Under the pieces are notes generated by a model that did not search any database, was not told the origin of the DNA, and saw only the letters and a program-made list of their open reading frames with translations. From positions 459,599 to 523,598 of the forward strand of contig NZ_JAEHOB010000003.1 in NCBI RefSeq assembly GCF_016464705.1: a DNA stretch of 64,000 bases, given 5' to 3'. A program made the translations under genes and the position numbers. The stretch comes from Qaidamihabitans albus (GTDB taxonomy: Bacteria > Actinomycetota > Actinomycetes > Mycobacteriales > Pseudonocardiaceae). This document shows positions 61,600 through 64,000 of this stretch, one piece after another (positions within the stretch are counted from its first letter, which is position 1; every line of letters starts with the position of its first letter).

Positions 61600-62214
61600 G
61601 TGCCGAAGCACGTCGACCACGCGGAGCGGCGGGCCCAGATCACCGAGGGCCTGCTCAGGGTCGCCGGCCGCGAGGGCCTGCACGCGGTGACGATGCGATC
61701 GGTGGCCGCCGAGGCGGGCGTCTCGCTGCGGCTCGTGCAGTACTACTTCCGGAGCAAGGCCGAGCTCATGCACGCCACGCTGGAGCGGCTGGAACGGCAG
61801 AGCCATGAGCGGTGGGCCACGCGGCTGGCCCGTTTGCCGAGCCCGCCACCCGCACGTGAGTTCATCGAGGCGTTCCTCGCCGAGGCCCTGCCCACCGACG
61901 AGCGCAGCCGCACCTTCCACCTCGTCTGGACCTCTTACGCGGTGCTCGCGATGACCGATCCGGAGCTCGCCGAGCAGCCCTTCGTCGAGGGGCCCAACCG
62001 CCTCGAACATGAGCTCACGGAGGTACTCGGCCGGGCGCGGGCCGCCGGTGAGCTGGCCCCGGGGCTGGACGCGACCACCGAGGCGGCCAGGTTGCTCGCC
62101 CTCAACCACGGGCTCGGCACGAGCGTCCTGGTCGGCCAGCGCACGGCGGCGGAGGCCACCGCGGTGCTGCGCTACCACCTGGATCTGCTGTTCCGCCCCA
62201 ACGGGCGAACATGA
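61600..62214 (+). CDS. TetR family regulator
   Basis: 204 residues. The N-terminal helix-turn-helix is RRAQITEGLLRVAGREGLHAVTMRSVAAEAGVSLRLVQYYFRSKAEL (residues 10-56), with AEAGVSLRLVQYYF as the recognition helix. The C-terminal ligand domain is diverse as usual. GTG 61600 follows AAGGAGG. It represses the divergent MFS/SDR operon and itself through the 16-bp palindrome, by inference. The inducer is unknown. Confidence 0.92.
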   Translation: MPKHVDHAERRAQITEGLLRVAGREGLHAVTMRSVAAEAGVSLRLVQYYFRSKAELMHATLERLERQSHERWATRLARLPSPPPAREFIEAFLAEALPTDERSRTFHLVWTSYAVLAMTDPELAEQPFVEGPNRLEHELTEVLGRARAAGELAPGLDATTEAARLLALNHGLGTSVLVGQRTAAEATAVLRYHLDLLFRPNGRT

Positions 62215-62253
62215 TCGAGTGTGCGCCACGGCGGCCGGGGTAACCGGGTGTCG

Positions 62254-63237
62254 ATGAGGATACGACTCTCCGTGCTCGCGCTGGCCGTCCTGGTGACCAC
62301 CGTGTCCGCAGGCCCTGGCGCCTTCGCCGCCACGACACCCCCGAAACTCCTCCTGGCCGAGAACTTCCCCGACCCGTCCGTGAGCCAGTTCGGCAGCCAC
62401 TACTACGGGTACGCGACGGGTACCGAGAGCACCAGAGCGCCGCTGGCCACCGCGCCCGCCGCCACCGGCCCCTGGCAGGCGAGGGGCGACGCGATGCCCG
62501 AGCGTCCAGCGTGGATGGCCGAGCGCGCGGGCATCTGGGCGCCGGACGTCACGCGCCGCGCCGACGGTCGGTACCTGATGCACTTCAGCGGCGAACGCGC
62601 CGCGGACGGCACCATGTGCATCGGCGCGGCCCTCGCCGAGCGTCCGGGTGGCCCGTTCACCCCGCTCGGCGCCAAGCCGCTGGTGTGCGAGCGCGGCGAC
62701 GGCGGTGACATCGATCCGTCGCTCTTCGTCGACGCCGACGGCCGGGCGTACCTGGTCTACAAGAGCAACGGCCACCAGGACGAGCCGCCGGTGCTGTGGC
62801 TCCAGCCGATGCGCGCCGACGGCGTCACGCGCGCGGGTCACCGGGTCGAGTTGCTGCGCAGCGACCGGCCAGAGGAGCACGGGGTCGTCGAGGCACCCAC
62901 GCTCGTCCGGCAGCCGTCACAGTACGTGCTGTTCTACTCGATCAGGAGCTTCACCGACCCCGGCTACCAGACCACGTACGCGACCGCGCCGGCGCTGGCC
63001 GGGCCGTACACCAAGAGCGGCGAACCGCTGATCTCCCGCCAGTCCCTCGGCAAGAGCATGGACGGGCCGGGCTCGGCCGACATCACCACCGGTACCGACG
63101 GGCGGCACGCGTTCTTCCACGGATGGCTCGACCGCGATCGCGAGATCCGGGCGCTCTACCTGGTGGGTCTGCGTTACGTCGACGGGCGCCCGGTGCTGGA
63201 GGCGCCGGACCGCGCCGACGGAGACGCCCGGCGATAG
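62254..63237 (+). CDS. Secreted GH43-like glycosidase
   Basis: 327 residues with Sec signal MRIRLSVLALAVLVTTVSAG. Five-bladed propeller with GH43 catalytic trio visible: base Asp40 in ENFPDPSV, modulator Asp154 in GDIDPSLF and acid Glu213 in VVEAPTLV. Family members are arabinofuranosidases or xylosidases; specificity is not readable. ATG 62254 is preferred over GTG 62248. It probably acts on plant or cell-wall arabinan-type sugar outside the cell. Confidence 0.85.
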   Translation: MRIRLSVLALAVLVTTVSAGPGAFAATTPPKLLLAENFPDPSVSQFGSHYYGYATGTESTRAPLATAPAATGPWQARGDAMPERPAWMAERAGIWAPDVTRRADGRYLMHFSGERAADGTMCIGAALAERPGGPFTPLGAKPLVCERGDGGDIDPSLFVDADGRAYLVYKSNGHQDEPPVLWLQPMRADGVTRAGHRVELLRSDRPEEHGVVEAPTLVRQPSQYVLFYSIRSFTDPGYQTTYATAPALAGPYTKSGEPLISRQSLGKSMDGPGSADITTGTDGRHAFFHGWLDRDREIRALYLVGLRYVDGRPVLEAPDRADGDARR

Positions 63238-63312
63238 GCGCTACGCCCGCGCGAGTGGTCCTTCGGCGGCGCCGCGAGCGCGGAACTCGCGGGCTGGAGC
63301 GGGGGACTCGCG

Positions 63313-63789
63313 TCAGCCGCGCAGCCGGGGCGCGATCGCCTCGGGCGACGGCGGCTCCTGGCGCGCGGGGAGCCCGCTCGCGAGCTGCTCCGCCCACTCC
63401 CGCAGGCCGGTGATGTCGATGCCGTGCGGCGGCGCGTCGGCGTAGCCACCGATGTTGTCCGCACCCCGGCGCAGCAGTGACGCCGCGCCGGAGGGATTGC
63501 CCCGCGCCGCGTGGGTGACGCCCACGGCGAGCTGGGCAAGGCCGCGCCACAGCTCGCGCTCGTGGTCGGGGCCGGACTTCCAGGCGTCCTCCAGCACCTC
63601 GTGCGCGTGGAACGGCATGCCGTCGTCCAGCAGCTGTTGCGCCTCCCGCAACGACTCGGCCGGCTCGCGCGGCACGCCCTCGGGCTGGCGCTCGACGCCA
63701 GGCGCGTCGTAGGGCAGCGGCCTGCCGAGCCCGTCCCTCGGCCGCGCGTTGCGGGCTCGTCCCTCTTCGTCTCGGTCCCGGTCAGCCAC
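63313..63789 (-). CDS. DUF309 domain-containing protein
   Basis: 158 residues. The DUF309 core is FHAHEVLEDAWKSGPDHERELWRGLAQLAVGVTHAARGNPSGAASLLRRG (about residues 59-108) with the HE-x-LE-x-AW motif. The N-terminus has the charged GRARNARPRDGLGRPLPY seen in actinobacterial members. Role unknown; a helical metal-binding or scaffold protein has been guessed for the family. GTG 63789 follows GGGGA and is favoured over GTG 63810. Confidence 0.85.
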   Translation of the reverse strand: MADRDRDEEGRARNARPRDGLGRPLPYDAPGVERQPEGVPREPAESLREAQQLLDDGMPFHAHEVLEDAWKSGPDHERELWRGLAQLAVGVTHAARGNPSGAASLLRRGADNIGGYADAPPHGIDITGLREWAEQLASGLPARQEPPSPEAIAPRLRG

Positions 63790-63822
63790 GTCCCCGAGTC
63801 TCGCACGCACACTCGTGCGCCT

Positions 63823-64000
63823 TCAGTCCTGCTGCTCGTCCAGCTTGCCCTCGGTCGCCTCGGACGCCCGCTTCGACGGCGGCTCCGGCTCGGCCGTGTG
63901 CGGCTTCGTCCTACCGGTGAGGGTGATGTGCCCCTCGTCGTGGAGTCGCTCGATCATGTGCGGGTAGTGCAGCTCGAACGCGGGCCGCTCGGAGCGGATC
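63823..64000 (-). CDS. C-terminal end of an unidentified protein
   Basis: The last 58 codons of a minus-strand gene whose start lies beyond the window. Visible end: [25 protein letters not shown], then a charged tail [31 protein letters not shown] and TGA. The last 30 residues look disordered. I do not recognise the family. It is 33 bp upstream of the DUF309 start on the same strand, so they may be in one operon. Confidence 0.6.
   Translation of the reverse strand, partial: IRSERPAFELHYPHMIERLHDEGHITLTGRTKPHTAEPEPPSKRASEATEGKLDEQQD

Noticed and set aside
63238-63312. A further copy of the 46-bp palindrome after the GH43 gene
   Set aside because: CGCGAGT and ACTCGCG occur, but the outer arms CTCGTGAGTG/CACTCACGAG are missing and the spacing is wrong.

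Overview
The window is a high-GC actinobacterial chromosome segment. GTG and TTG starts are frequent, ATGA/GTGA stop-start overlaps are abundant, and the respiratory, 2-oxoacid:ferredoxin and F420-type genes fit a Pseudonocardiaceae-like actinomycete. Amycolatopsis is my best guess from style alone; no marker gene in the window proves the genus.

Layout. 1-9.5 kb is housekeeping: the 3' end of nuoN, a polyprenyl diphosphate synthase, a sunset-like membrane protein, korAB with a 39-codon repeat ORF wedged between them, an enoyl-CoA hydratase, a divergent AsnC/ddaH pair and a methyltransferase. 9.5-11.4 kb is a lower-GC patch with a secreted-protein gene split by an in-frame TAG and a lipoprotein gene that has lost its stop. 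11.4-14.9 kb is a Zn/Mn-type ABC importer. 15.2-25.5 kb is a tightly coupled ten-gene sugar and surface-glycan operon (sugar methyltransferase, nucleotidyltransferase, PIG-L deacetylase, epimerase, DUF4910 hydrolase, flippase, GT2, pyruvyltransferase-like, RmlC-like, class III aminotransferase).

26.3-31.3 kb is a lasso-peptide locus: B1 (PqqD/RRE), B2 (Cys protease), an HprK-like kinase, an ABC exporter, a 46-aa precursor and a short cyclase. The precursor carries the full leader motif, a probable Ala1-Asp9 ring and a C-terminal Ser. With the kinase, this predicts a C-terminally phosphorylated, paeninodin-like lasso peptide.

32.4-49.4 kb is an eleven-gene minus-strand exopolysaccharide operon. 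It runs from a GDP-mannose dehydrogenase resembling AlgD through a GT4, two Wzz-like proteins, an AsnB-like amidotransferase, a bi-domain oxidoreductase, a heparinase II/III-like protein, a beta-helix lipoprotein, a Wzy/ligase-like protein and a second GT4 to a nucleotidyltransferase. The uronate dehydrogenase plus amidotransferase suggests an amidated uronate polymer. The 15-25 kb operon has a flippase and no polymerase, while this one has polymerase and chain-length genes and no flippase, so the two may cooperate. Neither has an initiating phosphoglycosyltransferase here. 49.4-64 kb is mixed: BtrH-like protein, LLM flavin enzyme, YVTN propeller, htpX, rmlA, a sialidase-like secreted protein, DinB, YajQ, tRNA-Tyr, regulators, a TetR/MFS/SDR module, GH43 and DUF309.

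The most striking non-genic signal is a family of seven palindromes, each exactly 46 bp, at 891, 8740, 11383, 25459, 31295, 40514 and 53634. Five sit at convergent gene ends. They supply the stop codon of six genes, and one lies in frame inside the linker of the bi-domain oxidoreductase. Two further long palindromes of different sequence lie at 9494 and 50632.
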